Shown: piece by piece, positions 61,680 through 64,000 of the stretch
Position numbering within the stretch: position 1 is the stretch's first letter
Layout of the letters: each line of letters opens with the position of its first letter
From: Streptomyces sp. TS71-3
GTDB lineage: Bacteria; Actinomycetota; Actinomycetes; Streptomycetales; Streptomycetaceae
DNA length: 64,000 nt
Direction of reading: 5' to 3'
Assembly (NCBI RefSeq): GCF_018327685.1
Contig: NZ_BNEL01000003.1
Location: 2,170,001-2,234,000, forward strand
The notes under the pieces: generated by a model
Database searches by the model: none
The model's input: the letters and a program-made list of their open reading frames with translations, nothing else
What the model was told of the DNA's origin: nothing
Made by a program: the position numbers and the translations under genes

Positions 61680-61845
61680 TCAGAGGGCGAGGTTGTGCTC
61701 CGCGAGCACCGCTCGCTCGCACGGGACAGGCGCACACGGCGCACAGGCCGCGGTCGTCGGCGTGCTCGTTCAGAACCACGGTGGCGAGCTGGTGGAGCGC
61801 GTCGATTTCGCCACCCGCCTCGGGGACGGTGACCGTCTCGACCAC
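61680..61845 (-). pseudogene. Small Cys-motif protein with one-base insertion
   Basis: The frame from 61845 reads VVLNEHADDRGLCAVCAC and then breaks. With one C removed from a CCC run near 61725 it continues CPCERAVLAEHNLAL and stops at 61680, the usual actinobacterial ending. The CxxC and CPC cysteines would bind a metal. A frameshift or a sequencing error breaks it. Confidence 0.6.
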
Positions 61846-61851
61846 GCCCGC

Positions 61852-63686
<1,835 letters not shown>

Positions 63687-63693
<7 letters not shown>

Positions 63694-64000
63694 TCTTGCT
63701 TCTCGCCCTTCCAGCCAGCCGCCACGGACGACGGGTAGGGCTCGACGTCCTTGTCGTCGATGCCGCTGTAGGTGAACAGCAGCGTGAGCTTGATGTGCTG
63801 GAGCTGGTTCAGGCGTTCGATGTCCTCGGGCTTCATCTGGTGCCTGGTGATGACGAGGACGTGGTTAGTCAGCCCCCGCTCGTCCAGGTCCTCCAGCACG
63901 GCCAGCGTGTGCGGCCGGACGACCGGGAGGAACGGGTCGGTGGCCCGGTTGAACACCTGCACCGGGGTCACGTGCGGCTGGAAGTACCGGTGAGTCACCG
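63687..64000 (-). CDS. Radical SAM-like protein, partial, shortened C-terminus
   Basis: The gene runs off the right edge of the window. The visible 104 residues read FQPHVTPVQVFNRATDPFLP, then HTLAVLEDLDERGLTNHVLV and HIKLTLLFTYSGIDD, resembling the central part of SPL-type radical SAM proteins. It ends after SSVAAGWKGEKQDD, shorter than usual, so it may be truncated. The CxxxCxxC cluster motif, if present, lies outside the window. Confidence 0.4.

Overview
The window is high-GC actinobacterial chromosomal DNA, almost certainly Streptomyces. The evidence is strongly GC-biased third codon positions, frequent GTG starts, LytR-CpsA-Psr, BlaI/M56, SpoIIE-phosphatase and F420-dependent proteins, rare TTA codons, and a widespread intergenic repeat built on GCGCAGTTCCCCGCG. 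No rRNA, tRNA or CRISPR array was seen.

1-12.7 kb is an envelope and stress region. It holds a YcnI-like copper protein, an M56 membrane protease, TerB, a CASTOR/POLLUX-type channel protein, a sulfotransferase, a BlaI repressor, two TerD proteins, a lytic transglycosylase, a membrane acyltransferase and a GlsB-type membrane protein. Three dyads of the form TCTACA-N4-TGTAGA lie upstream of the M56 protease, terB and terD/blaI, which points to one BlaI regulon.

9.4-25.9 kb mixes intact genes with decay. An intact ArsR / magnesium-type P-ATPase pair (15.9-19.0 kb) has a crumbling second copy at 9.4-10.0 kb. TetR and Rrf2 regulators survive only as fragments. An IS630-family element (21.6-22.9 kb) sits against an ABC ATPase gene, and a second, lone IS630-type end lies on the other side of that gene. 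From 23.8 to 27.1 kb runs a patchwork of broken genes: IS5-type transposase, dihydropyrimidinase, DUF427, MFS transporter, AraC regulator, and a methyltransferase with an unclear start.

27.6-41 kb is mostly intact. It holds a PAS/GAF/SpoIIE phosphatase, a minisatellite, an AraC/aldehyde dehydrogenase pair, SDR plus ECF sigma factor, a secreted polysaccharide lyase, an F420-dependent oxidoreductase with an NCS1 permease, and a NiCoT nickel/cobalt transporter.

41-56.3 kb is a carbohydrate-use island: two PhyH-type dioxygenases, two AraC regulators, a Gfo/Idh/MocA oxidoreductase, an (alpha/alpha)6-type glycosidase, a CUT1 ABC importer (binding protein plus two permeases), a secreted GH10 xylanase and a LacI regulator with three evenly spaced operators. 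A ~140-bp inverted repeat (43.0 and 50.7 kb) brackets part of it.

56.6-60.3 kb carries a translationally coupled set: MptB-like mannosyltransferase, GT87 mannosyltransferase, AraC regulator. 60.3-64 kb is a leftward operon typical of actinomycete accessory DNA: radical SAM-like, DnaQ-like exonuclease, aldo/keto reductase, thymidylate kinase, small Cys protein, recombinase-like protein, small protein, ATP-binding protein. Several members carry frameshifts, an internal deletion or a 23-bp duplication, so the operon is either decaying or contains sequence errors.
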